64,000 nt of DNA, taken from positions 3,737,560 through 3,801,559 of the forward strand of contig NC_043744.1 in NCBI RefSeq assembly GCF_004337985.1, in the 5' to 3' direction. A model generated the notes under the pieces. The model had not been told where the DNA came from. It saw only the letters and a program-made list of their open reading frames with translations, and made no database searches. This document shows positions 54,711 through 64,000 of the stretch, in pieces. The DNA is from Pyricularia pennisetigena (taxonomy: Eukaryota > Ascomycota > Sordariomycetes > Magnaporthales > Pyriculariaceae). The position numbers and the translations under genes are program-made. Within the stretch, counting starts at the first letter, position 1; each line of letters begins with the position of its first letter.

Positions 54711-55351
54711 GATCCAGGAGGCGACATCGGCTGGTCGAGGTGGGGGATCTGACAACATCTATAGCCAATGACAGCAGATTGTGGCCTCTCGCGGTGGATC
54801 TATAACCGGGCCTGAGCTGCATTCGGCCCTGGAGATGGTGGGAAAACTGGTTCGGAGCGGAGCTCGGTTGCTGAAGAGCAGAGGCTTAGAGGATAGCTTG
54901 ATGGGTCGTGGTTCCGTAAATGCTCGGAGACCTTGCCAGAAAGGAAGGAAAAAGAACGGCTTCTGGTTGAGCTTTTTTTTTTTTCTATGCTTGCGTTGGC
55001 TGATTTGCCTCGCCTGCATGCCCATCTATCCACTGGGCTGGGATTTTTTCCGTTACATTTTTGCATGTGGTTCCTCATGTCCCCGCCCTCCCTTGTTTGT
55101 GGTGGTCATACATTACTGTGCATAACCGGCTTAGCTATGTAGCTGTATATATGTATGCCGTGGTCCTGTCGATCTGTTCCGCTCAAATTTGACTGCTCTG
55201 CTTCCTTTCTTTTTTTCCCCCATCGTCTTGACGTAGTGGGTGATTCGTCCGTCCGTGCAGGACATTGCATATATACCCCTTTGGCCCCCTGTCCAGCCCA
55301 ACGACGAAAGACGGATTCGATTCGAGTAAAATCAAATCGAAGATTGCTGTC

Positions 55352-57266
55352 ATGGCCTCCAACACAGCACCAATGACTGTCCCTCCTGCGGCACCGCCCT
55401 CGAGCATGCCAATCGCCGACACCACGGCGGCTCAACACGAAGCCGTCCATAGCTTTGGCAAGGAGACCGTCAACGCCGACGACGTTGAGAGAAACGCCGG
55501 CAGCGTCAATGCCGAGGATGAACGCAAGAACGAGTCGGATGACGGCTCCGAGTTCAAACAGGAAGGTGTCGCCAGGGTCGAGGCCATCACCAAGGTTTGG
55601 ACCACCAAGACGCTCTGGATAACTTTTGGCCTGTAAGTCAGAATTTCTATGTATATCAGTCAAAAAGTCTTGTGTACGTCGAAGAATATAGTCGCGCTGA
55701 CAGAAGCATTGGTCCAACAGTCTTTACCTCGTGTCAATCGTCGACTCGCTGCTAGGAAACGTCGAGAGTGCACTCTCGCCATACGTCACATCGGCATTCG
55801 GCCGACACGGACTGATTTCCACAACGTCAATCGTCTCCACCATCCTCGGCGGCGTCATCACTCTCTCGATCGCCAAGATGATCAACATCTGGGGTCGCAT
55901 GGAGGGTTTGGCGGGCATGGTCTTCCTCATCACCATCGGCATGATCATGAAGGCCACGTGCCAGAACGTCGAGACGTATGCCGCCGCACAGGTCATGTAC
56001 TGGGTCGGTCACATCGGGCTGCTGCTCATCATCAGCGTGACCGTGGCCGACATGACGACGCTCAGGAACAGGATGATCATCCTCGGCTTCAACACGACGC
56101 CGCTGATCATCAGCTTCTTCACCGGACCTCTGATCGCCAACCGCTTCCTCCAGGAGGTCAACTTCCGCTGGGCTTTTGGCGCCTTTGCCATCATCATGAT
56201 CGCCACCACCACCCCCGTCATCGGCGTCTTCATCTACAACGAACGCAAGGCAAAGGCGGTCGGGCTGGTGCGTGAAAAGTCGGGCCGCACCTTTTTCGAG
56301 TCGGTCAAGCACTACGTCGTCGAGCTGGACGTCGTCGGTCTGCTCCTCATCACCTTTGGTGCATCTCTGCTCCTGCTTCCCTTCTCGCTCGTCAACTACG
56401 TTCCGGGCGGCTGGGCCAACGGCGGACTCATCTCCATGTTCGTCCTGGGACCTGCTCTCTTGGCCGTCTTCTACATCTGGGAGAAGAAGTACGCGCCTGT
56501 CCAGTTCTTCCCCTGGGTGTACCTGACCAACAAGACCATCCTGGGAGCCTGCTTCTGCTACGGCCTGATGTTTGCCAGCATCTTCTGCTGGGACACGTAC
56601 TACTACTCGTACCTGCAGGTTGCCCACTCGCTGTCGGTCGTCGACGCCAGCTACACCATCAACTCGCTGTCGTTGTCGTCGTCCATCCTCGGCGTCTTCA
56701 TCGGTCTGCTCATCCGCTTCACCGGCAAGGTCAAGTGGGTCGCCATGGCCGGCGTCCCCTTTATGATCCTGGGCACCGCCCTGCTGGTCCGCTTCCGGAC
56801 GCCCGAGACCTCCATCGCCGTGCTGGTGGTGCTGCAGGTGCTGGTGGGTCTGGCCTCGGGCGTGTTTGCGCTCTGCAGCCAGATGGCAGTCATGGCGACG
56901 GTCAAGCACAACGAGGTGGCCCCGGGGCTGGCGCTCCACGGCCTGTTTGGCGCCGTCGGTGCCGCCATCGGCCAGGCCATCGCCGGCGGCATCTGGAACA
57001 ACCTGCTGCCCTTCAAGCTGATGGAGTTCCTGCCCGAGGAGGCCAAGGCCGACGCCTGGACCATCTTTGGCGACATTTCGGTGCAGCAGGCCGCCACGGG
57101 GGCCGTCAGAGACGCCATCAACGCCGCGTACGGAGACATGCAGCACAGGATGGTGATTGCCGGCTGCTGCTTTACGCCTTTTGTCATTGTCGCCATTTGG
57201 TTCTGGGATGACCTTGACGTCAGGAAGATTGACGCCGAGAGGGGCCAGAAGGGCAATGTGTTTTAA
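55352..57266 (+). CDS. Siderophore-iron transporter, MFS (ARN/SIT family)
   Basis: Plasma-membrane proton-coupled importer of ferric siderophores, 14-TM major facilitator type. Exons 55352-55632 and 55721-57266; 608 aa, a normal length. The join gives TLWITFGL|LYLVSIVDSLLGNVESAL. A hydrophilic N-terminus (about 90 residues) precedes the first helix. Family marks include SPYVTSAFGRHGLISTTSIV, KMINIWGRMEGLAGMVFLI, CQNVETYAAAQVMYWVGHIG, DMTTLRNRMIILGFNTTPLI and WDTYYYSYLQVAHSLSVVDA with YTINSLSLSSSILGVFIGL. The exact siderophore cannot be predicted. A perfect iron-GATA motif lies upstream. A 30-A run begins 27 bp after the stop codon. The downstream neighbour on the same strand is the UstYa-family gene. 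Confidence 0.93.
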
Positions 57267-57291
57267 AGAGAAAAGATAAAATGGAGGAGAT

Positions 57292-57325
<34 letters not shown>

Positions 57326-58180
57326 AGGGTTGTCGTTCACGTCGTATTATGGTGGGCTGCGATTCGTACGCATCCACGACTATGCCCAATCCAGGCTTTG
57401 TTTTTTCGCATCGAGACTGTCCTTACGCGCGAACCCTGGTAAGGTTAGTTATATTAATAGCCTAATCGGAAGTTTTGAAAAGTCTCATGAGAGAGAATGA
57501 GAGATACCCTTGATCAATTGACAGATCATGCTTTGCCATATATTATTCTTGCCGATGACGACTCCGAGAACGACGTTAATTAATCGTCGTCATTCGGCGG
57601 CGGATTCGTAATCAGAGCTTCTCTTCCGGATGTGGCGGGCCCGAGTCGGGATTTTCCCGATGACTGCAAACAACCGCTAATTCTCCATCTCGCCGAAGCA
57701 AAATCGCCCGATCAGCGCGTTCCCCTAGCAGCATGAGACGTTTCTGCTTGCGCCGCAGTGGGTTCAATGGTTCGTTATTTGGGGCAACAAGGTAAAATCC
57801 GACACGGAATCTGGGGTGGGTTTTGGGCAATTTTAGCTTGACCCTGACACAATGTGACGCTGATTTACGTTTCATCTTCCACAGCTCCAAACAAGAAACA
57901 AGTCGAGGGGCAAGCAATCAGCAAAATTGCTTAAAAGGCCATGGCAGTCCTCATGCGGAGAGTTTTGGTCCATGGCCAGCGGTAACCCATGTTTTCTTTC
58001 GTGTGTCCTGGAAAAGACGGATGAACCTTTGGGTGCCAAGGTCTTATCGACGACAACAACTTGACCACAACCGATTAGAAGACCGCTCCAATCTCGCAAG
58101 TCGAGGGTGCCTCACGAATCAAGAGCGTTTCTTTCTTTTTTTTTTTTTTCTTCTTTTTTTTCTCTCTCTAAAACATCAAA
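57267..58180. other. Intergenic, 0.9 kb, with A30 tract
   Basis: An A30 run (57293-57322) sits just after the transporter's stop. The rest is the promoter of the UstYa-family gene, ending in a pyrimidine-rich leader (58131-58170). No gene or RiPP-type precursor repeat seen. Confidence 0.6.
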
Positions 58181-59123
58181 ATGGCACCAATCCCCAAATT
58201 CAGAGACGAACACGCAGGGCGCACCCCCAAGGATTCCACCGAATCGCTAATGGGCCACCAAGAGGAGGAGGAGGAGCAACAATGGCAGAACAACCAGAAT
58301 CGTCGCCGCTCGCACGTGCAGCGCATCTCGGACGCCATCAGCCCCTGGCGCTGGCTGGTGGACGGCGTTTTATTCTTTGCAATCATCGGCCTGCTGCTCG
58401 AGAGGAGATCGAGCATTGCACGCAGCGGGTACTGCGAGTTTGAGAGCACGGGAGACATCACAGGGTTCGCGCCCAAGGTCTCGCAGCAGATAAAAAAATT
58501 CGTGCCCGACTTTAGCTACTTCCCCGACAACGCGAGCGAGTTCTCCTCGCCGGCCACGAAGCAGAAATGGTTGGACTTGGTGCCCAAGGGCCTGGGCTAC
58601 GTCAAGGTCGACCACCCGGAGAGGCACAACAACCTCCCTCACAGGCTGGTTGCGTTTCCGAAAAACACGACGGCGTTCACGACATCGGTGACGCATCAGC
58701 TGCATTGCCTGGTGAGTTTCTCTTTGCCGGCTCGTCTTCTTGCTCGCGTCACTTCGATCCGATATTCAAGGCGAGGGATACAATAAAAAAAAAAGTACCG
58801 AAATTGACCGAAACTGACTTTTTTACACACACAAAAAACAACAGCACGCAATTGCAGCAACGTACAACAACATGCTCATCAACAACACCAACTCGAGCCC
58901 CAACCCAGATGACATGGCGCCCTGGCACATTAACCACTGCTTTGAATACCTCCGTCAAACCATCATGTGCTGCGGCGACACGGCGCTCGAGGGCGAGGCC
59001 ACTACGTTCCCCGAGAACGAGACGGGCAGCGATGGCTGGGACGCCACGCACATCTGCAAGAACTATGATCAAATTCATTCGTATCTCGAGGAGAAGCGGG
59101 CTTTGGATGAAGTTTGGGTTTGA
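58181..59123 (+). CDS. UstYa-family (DUF3328) oxidase-like protein
   Basis: Member of the UstYa/DUF3328 family, whose characterised members take part in oxidative cyclisation or halogenation in fungal peptide biosynthesis. Exons 58181-58711 and 58845-59123; 269 aa, a normal length. An acidic/basic N-terminus is followed by one TM helix (WLVDGVLFFAIIGLLLE, about 58-74) and a lumenal domain. Both diagnostic HxxHC motifs are intact: HQLHC (172-176) at the exon border, HQLHCL|HAIAATYNNML, and HINHC (205-209) in WHINHCFEYLRQTIMC. NCxx-type glycosylation sites (NNTNSS) fit lumenal placement. No NRPS, RiPP precursor or second UstY gene is adjacent, so the product is unknown. Upstream neighbour is a siderophore transporter; downstream is a convergent secreted protein. 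Confidence 0.9.
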
Positions 59124-59322
59124 TAGCATTGTATTTTTCCGGCATAGCATTGGAGTTTACTGGGTATCATTTTGTGAGGAAAATTCATGTTATCCTCGAG
59201 CAAGCGACAAAAATGCATACATTGGCTTTGCTCTTGCTCTCCGTCTTGTTTGCAATCTCTCTCTCTCTCCCTCCCTAAAGTCCTCCAGAGGCGTGACTTT
59301 TTTTTTTACTCTCTAGCCCTCC

Positions 59323-61033
59323 TCAATAGGGCATCCCCAAAGGCAGACGCACCCTAAAGGCTAGAATGTGGGTATCGATGGTGATCTTCCTCGGATCTTG
59401 ATATGCAATCGAGCCGCCTTTGACAAAGCCTTTGGTTTTTTTTTTTTTTTCAGCATACAGACACCGAGGAACCCCTCCTCGGCGTCATGGTACTATGGGG
59501 TCAGCAGGCAGATCAAACAAGCAGGGCAGCCATAAACACAACAAGCGCGAAAAGGGATCGGCGACGACAAGACTCACCGTTCTGCGTGGTGTAGTCGTTA
59601 TCCGAGGCCGCAAACAGGAACCACTCCCTCGGCGTGCCCGTGTTGGCGAGCGTGATGCCCTCCCACTTCTCGCTCATGAGGTCGGCGTCGTCCTCGCCGG
59701 AGCTGTGCAGGCCGTACTCGTACAGGTCGATGGCGTCGTTGATGTCGAGGAAGCCGCAGTGCAGCGCGGGCCTGACGCGGGCCCAGGCGTTGGGGGCGCC
59801 GTCCTCCGGGTCCAGCGTCTTCTCGTAGCGCGCGTCCTTGGACCCCAGCACGTTCTCGGCCGTCCGCAGGTCCACCACGTCGACCTGGCGGTACGTGCTG
59901 TGCGTCCCGCCGGCGGCCCCGCGGCCCTGGCCCATGGACCGCGCCAGCACCAGCACCTGCCACCTCGACAGCCAGGCCATGTCCGTGTACGTCGGCAGCG
60001 TCTCGACCTCTGCCGACCGGCTCCACCGCGGCATCGGCACCAGGTACTCGGCCTCGAGCGTCAGGCTGAGCTCGCCGCCGGGCCGGGCCACGCGCTTGTA
60101 GTACAGCAGGCGCGCCACGCGGTGCTCGTCGGGCTGGTACGTGCCCTCCTGCATCAGCGGCGCCTGCATCAGCGCAAACATGTCGCCGCCGTCCGGGCTG
60201 ACGGCCAGCGCCTCGAAGCCGCGGTTGTTGGGCCGGCCCGACGCCGGCTCCGCCGTGATGGGATACCGGCCCGAGTCGCCGATGCGCGGGTCGTCCGACG
60301 AGAAGCTCGGCTCCATGTGCGTGGCGTTGGGCCCGCGGTACGGCAGGAACGCCCCCGGCGGCGCCGTCGCCGACACCATCCGCCCCGTCATGGAGAAGGT
60401 ATAGATCATGGGCCCGTACTCATCCCCGATGGTCAGGAGGCCCGCCGCCTCGTCCACGTGCAGCGACTCCGGGTCGATGGCGACGCGCGTCGTGATCTGG
60501 TTCTGGTCGCCGCCGCCCCACCCGTCGCCGAGGTAGGTGGCCGACGGCAGCAGGGGGAAGTAGGGAAACTCGACGCCGCCCCAGTCGTCCGGGTCCAGCC
60601 CCGTCGTCGGGTTGCCCTCGGGGTCGCGGAGGAGGATGGTGTCGAGGTATTCCAGCGTGATTCGCTCCCGTGGGGTCGGGTGGTCAGGGGCCAAGGTCAG
60701 GCGGAAGCGGTGAACGCGCGGCTGGTGGTTGACGGTGCCCTCGCTGTTCCAGCCGCGGTCGCCGAGTCCCCAGAGTATGCCGGTGTAGGGGGTGTTGTTG
60801 GTGTCGTTCCAGGCGGGCATCGCCCAGTTGGTGATTTGGATGGCCGAGCCTATGCTTGCCGTGTCGTGGTACTTGTCGCGGAAGTCGCCCGGCAGCGAGC
60901 CGAAGCCGGCCATGTGCCGTTCGTGCGCATAGTGAATTATCCCCTCGCTCCGGCCACAGGTTTTATCGATTGTCTCGGCGGTTGCCAGCCAGGCTCCGCC
61001 CAACAACAGGGAGAAGATGATCAACGATGGCAT
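59323..61033 (-). CDS. Secreted esterase-like protein of the phytase family (PF13449 type)
   Basis: Beta-propeller-like extracellular protein annotated in this family as 'esterase-like activity of phytase'; real substrate unknown. Exons 61033-59578 and 59429-59323; 520 aa. Residues 1-19 (MPSLIIFSLLLGGAWLATA) are a signal peptide. Marks: GLGDRGWNSEGTVNHQPRVH, NNRGFEALAVSPDGGDMFAL, IGDEYGPMIYTF and EKWEGITLANTGTPREWFLF. The second exon restores the usual ending: DYTTQN|GFVKGGSIAYQDPRKI ... DTHILAFRVRLP. The acceptor is preceded by an A-rich run (complement of 59436-59450) with CCAAAG at the border, not a pyrimidine tract. The frame opens earlier (61072), but MPSL begins the signal peptide. It is convergent with the UstYa-family gene. 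Confidence 0.88.
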
Positions 61034-61282
61034 ATTTGTGAGTTCCAAATCAGTCCCGCAAAACATTACCAACGCGAAAGGAAGTCATGGGCTTGGGACA
61101 TGGTCGACAATGGGAGTAAAAGTAGTGCCAAAGTTGTCTAGGTTTTGGCCAAGCGCTCAAATCGTCTGCCAAGTGGCAATTTGTTTATTTCTTGCGCTTT
61201 GCATTCGACTCCTCTAGCATTTCCTTGTGATTCCCAGCCCCTTTCAATTTTCAACTATTTTGATAGCCGCAATCGCGCATAT

Positions 61283-61341
<59 letters not shown>

Positions 61342-62888
61342 GGAGCTGCAGCCATAGGAACCCTATCCAGGTTCTTGGACTCGGCAGTCCACCATCGACC
61401 CGACCACTTGACGGCCGCGGCGCCAAATGCGTCCCCGTAAGGCTGACGATAGGTGCTAGTATACTCCACGGGCTGGTTGCCCTTCCAGCTAGGCGTGCCC
61501 AGCGGATGATTTCATTTTCTTTCCTTCTCGAATGGTGCATTTGGGTAGCAAGAAAGGGGTAGAAGAGGTTAGAGCACAATTTAGACCCATGTAGCACGCA
61601 GCAACCACAGGCAACAAATCTTACACTTGCAGATGCAGTATATGTCGGGCAACCACCAAAGTAAAAACAGGGTCTTTGTATTTTTGCCGTAGCCAGACGA
61701 CCACGAAAAAAAAAACGAAGCTTGACGTCATGTGATGGGTAAATGGGAATGCAAGCTGTGTCCCACTGTCGCCGATCGTCTGGATTGCGTTGCCAGCAGA
61801 AAGTCTATATTGGTGTTCGAACATTGGCATAGTTCAGGAAGGGGAAGCCCAACACAGGGCACTTTCCGCTATAACTATAAGTACCCGTACACAAGGTTTC
61901 GCAGGGTTGGAGAGCGAAGGCGGCGATTGCTGTCGCCAAGAGGCTGGTAAAAGAAAAGTGTAAATCTCAATATTTTCCATGCCCACGGATAAGAGACTTC
62001 CCACATGCTTTTGCCCCTAGCAAGCTATAAGATGCCGTCTCGGCTCTCGAGTCGAGTTATGAGCCTGGCTTGCCATGTTGTGCAGTAGCTTGTCGCAATG
62101 CAGCGGAAAGCGGGTATAGAAACAACAGCCCTGTCAGCATGGGAAATTCTGCAAGATAGAGATCGATCTTCCTACGTAGTCTGGAATGCGCACCCTGACC
62201 AACAGTCATGCTCCTGTCCCATTTTTGTGTACATCTGAAAGCTGCCAACTAATTTTTTTACAGGTGGTGGGGGATCTGCAAACCTGGATTGCCACATTTG
62301 ACTACGTAAACATGAGGCTCGGTTTTTGTCAAGTCAAGTACAAGCGACCTCTCACTCGTCTAAATTTCGGATGCAAGGGGATAGAATCTGAATAGGATCT
62401 CTCCGTTGAAGCTTAGCATGTTGCCTTTTGTTTTCCATTCCGAAAAAGAACATGACAAAAGCTGTTGGCATGCTCGCCTTCTTCAACCTCAACCAGCAAC
62501 TATTGTAATATAATGATCATAGAAGCCTCAAGCCCCACACTCGCTAGCAGCAGGGAAACATACAGCCCAATAAAACGACGTCATAATGACAGCTACACTG
62601 GAATTATTCAGCTATCCTTCCATCATGCATACAAATCCTGACGTGAATGGATAATAATAATAATCGCCATGATGGAGCAGAAAACTGATATCAGATCTCT
62701 GGAGAATACGTAGGAAATTTTTTTGTTCTCCAAGCATTATTTAAAATATGCTCTGCCGCCGAGCCACGACATACCAACTTGGGTCAATTGGTAAGAGTTT
62801 GTTACACACATGGTCCAAGTCAACTCCTCGCATCCGCCACGCACTTGTAAACCACAGCCCGAAAACATTCACATCGCAAACCCGCAAA
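61034..62888. other. Divergent region with (AC)24 repeat
   Basis: Shared upstream region of the secreted protein (minus) and the SDR (plus). Besides the dinucleotide repeat there is ATCTGATAT (minus strand, about 62686-62694), one base from the iron-GATA consensus, and ATA/AAT repeats near 62651. No gene recognised. Confidence 0.55.
61291..61338. repeat. (AC)24 dinucleotide repeat
   Basis: Forty-eight bases of uninterrupted AC, about 260 bp upstream of the secreted protein's start codon. Confidence 0.97.
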
Positions 62889-63785
62889 ATGACATCGTTC
62901 CACAGCAACGAAGACCTCAAGAGCAATGTCCTCTTTGACGTCTCTCACGTCACAGCCGTCGTGACCGGCGGCGGCACCGGCATCGGCTTGATGATCGCAC
63001 AAGCCCTGCAGTCCAACGGCGCCAAGGTCTACATCACCGGCCGACGCAAGGAAGCGCTGGACAATGTGGTCAAGGAATACTCCACCGGCCCGGGCCAGAT
63101 CATTGCTCTGCCTGGCGACATCACCTCCAAGGACGAGTGCATCCGCCTGGCCCGCGAGGTGGGCGAAAAGGAGCCCAAGGGCATCCACCTCCTGGTCAAC
63201 AATGCCGGCATCGCGCGAGACGACAAGACCAAGTTCAGCAGCGCCGGCGAGCCCGACTACACATCGGCCGACGCCCTCTCGGCGCACCTACTCAAGTCGG
63301 ACCCGGCGGCGTGGGACGAGACGTTCCGGACCAACGTGACGGCGCACTACTTCATGTCGGCGGCCTTCATCCCGCTTCTCGGCAAGGCCCGGGCCGAGAC
63401 GCCGGGCTACTCGTCCCAGATCGTCAACGTGTCCTCCATCAGCGGGCTGATGAAGGGCAGCTCCATGGGCCAGCCGGCGTACGCGACTTCCAAGGCCGCC
63501 GCCGTGCACCTGACGCGCGTGCTGTCGACGCTGCTGATCAAGACCAAGATCAGGGTCAACCAGGTCGCGCCGGGCATTTTCCCGAGCGAGATGACGGCGG
63601 GCAAGTCGGACGAGAAGAACAAGAACCGGCTGGAGGCGAGCTCGAACCCGGCAGGCCGACCGGGCAACGATCAGGACATGGCCGCGACCATCTTGTTCCT
63701 TGCCGGCAAGGGAGGGGTGTTTTACAACAACCAGATACTGCACCCCGATGGCGGCAACATGGTGGTGCAGCCCGCCGCAATTTAA
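62889..63785 (+). CDS. Short-chain dehydrogenase/reductase (classical SDR)
   Basis: NAD(P)-dependent oxidoreductase; substrate unknown. Started at 62889 (MTSFHSNEDL) it has 298 aa, a usual length, with no intron. Cofactor motif TGGGTGIG (about 26-33), VYITGRRKEALDNV, LLVNNAGIARDD, the active-site serine strand IVNVSSISGLMKGSS, the catalytic pair in PAYATSKAAA (YxxxK), and INQ-type VRVNQVAPG replaced here by KIRVNQVAPGIFPSEM. The end GGNMVVQPAAI is typical. The frame is open upstream to an ATG at 62748, adding 47 residues rich in R, K, S and T (MLCRRATTYQLGS...), which would make a plausible mitochondrial presequence; the sequence alone does not decide between the starts. Confidence 0.9.
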   Translation: MTSFHSNEDLKSNVLFDVSHVTAVVTGGGTGIGLMIAQALQSNGAKVYITGRRKEALDNVVKEYSTGPGQIIALPGDITSKDECIRLAREVGEKEPKGIHLLVNNAGIARDDKTKFSSAGEPDYTSADALSAHLLKSDPAAWDETFRTNVTAHYFMSAAFIPLLGKARAETPGYSSQIVNVSSISGLMKGSSMGQPAYATSKAAAVHLTRVLSTLLIKTKIRVNQVAPGIFPSEMTAGKSDEKNKNRLEASSNPAGRPGNDQDMAATILFLAGKGGVFYNNQILHPDGGNMVVQPAAI

Positions 63786-64000
63786 ATGACTCGGGAGGGG
63801 TTTGTATGATAGAAGTGGGGGAGGATTGTCTGTATTGATAGCGAATAAAGCTTAATCAAAAGAGGAAGATTGAAAGCAAGATTGAGTCGGCCTGATCCCG
63901 TCGTCAGATGCAGGGGAAATACGGACGTGCCGATCGTGTGATGATCTGTGCTCATGTCACGCCACAGCAAGATTGAGTGGAGAAAAAAAAGGCTAATGAA

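Larger units (their letters stand above)
50912..55351. other. Gene-free 4.4-kb stretch
   Basis: Between the glutamine synthetase 3' end and the siderophore transporter. No family-like ORF. Mixed A/T tracts at 51642-51675 and 52479-52508, a 57-T run at 54330-54386, TAGGA repeats near 54587-54606, and a perfect iron-GATA motif at 54692-54700. Likely long flanking regions; a non-coding RNA cannot be excluded. Confidence 0.65.

Noticed and set aside
55827..57146. A 439-codon open frame antisense to the siderophore transporter
   Set aside because: Long antisense frames arise from strong third-position C bias. The product is a D/H/R/Q-rich low-complexity sequence with no family pattern, while the plus strand encodes a clear 14-TM transporter.
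59420..61141. A 573-codon plus-strand open frame opposite the secreted esterase-like gene
   Set aside because: Shadow of biased codons: R/V/A/H-rich sequence without domains. The minus strand has a signal peptide, family motifs and a supported intron.

Overview
The window looks like nuclear DNA of a filamentous ascomycete, most likely Pezizomycotina and probably Sordariomycetes. The signs are: genes with short GT-AG introns (mostly about 50-150 nt), strong third-position C in coding exons, and lineage-typical families (PTH11-like 7TM protein, CYP505 P450-reductase fusion, UstYa/DUF3328 protein, C2H2 plus fungal_trans regulator, GH3 beta-glucosidase, fungal nicotianamine synthase). I support 25 protein-coding genes (one cut by the left edge), two decayed genes and one intron-containing tRNA. 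All exon joins were worked out by hand from splice signals, reading frame and family continuity. No species is claimed.

Layout. 1-1265: start of a PTH11-like receptor gene on the minus strand, with trinucleotide repeats in its first intron. 1266-5633: no recognisable gene. 5634-7592: a 115-aa unknown and a nicotianamine synthase. 8224-16655: multi-pass membrane protein, Arc1-type tRNA-binding cofactor, FAD-dependent (DAO) oxidoreductase, small Cdc25-like/rhodanese phosphatase, unknown membrane protein. 17229-20123: tRNA-Leu(CAG) and a secreted GH3 beta-glucosidase. 20839-24018: three small membrane proteins; the first shares a gap-free ectodomain pattern with the protein at 15843. 24483-30279: F-box-like protein, GINS subunit Psf2, amidase. 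30430-34843: SDR relic, C2H2/fungal_trans transcription factor, broken AAAP amino-acid transporter. 35703-45275: polysaccharide deacetylase, zinc alcohol dehydrogenase, a P450 and, convergent with it, a CYP505 fusion enzyme. 49433-50911: glutamine synthetase, with gene-free stretches of more than 4 kb on both sides. 55352-63785: siderophore-type MFS transporter, UstYa-family protein, secreted esterase-like phytase-family protein, SDR.

How they work together. Most of this is an ordinary mixture of housekeeping genes (ARC1, PSF2, glutamine synthetase, tRNA) and accessory metabolism. The clearest functional thread is metal or iron handling: nicotianamine synthase makes a metal chelator, the MFS protein resembles ferric-siderophore importers, and a perfect match to the iron-GATA-factor motif ATCWGATAA lies 652 bp upstream of the transporter. 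Near-matches lie in tandem upstream of the P450, upstream of the terminal SDR, and between the nicotianamine synthase and its small neighbour. A second thread is a probable paralogous pair of unknown membrane proteins with an invariant VP...NG[FY]C spacing. I see no backbone PKS, NRPS or terpene cyclase, no RiPP precursor beside the UstYa gene, and no transposon ORF. Long A/T homopolymers are very frequent, including inside introns and directly at 3' splice sites.
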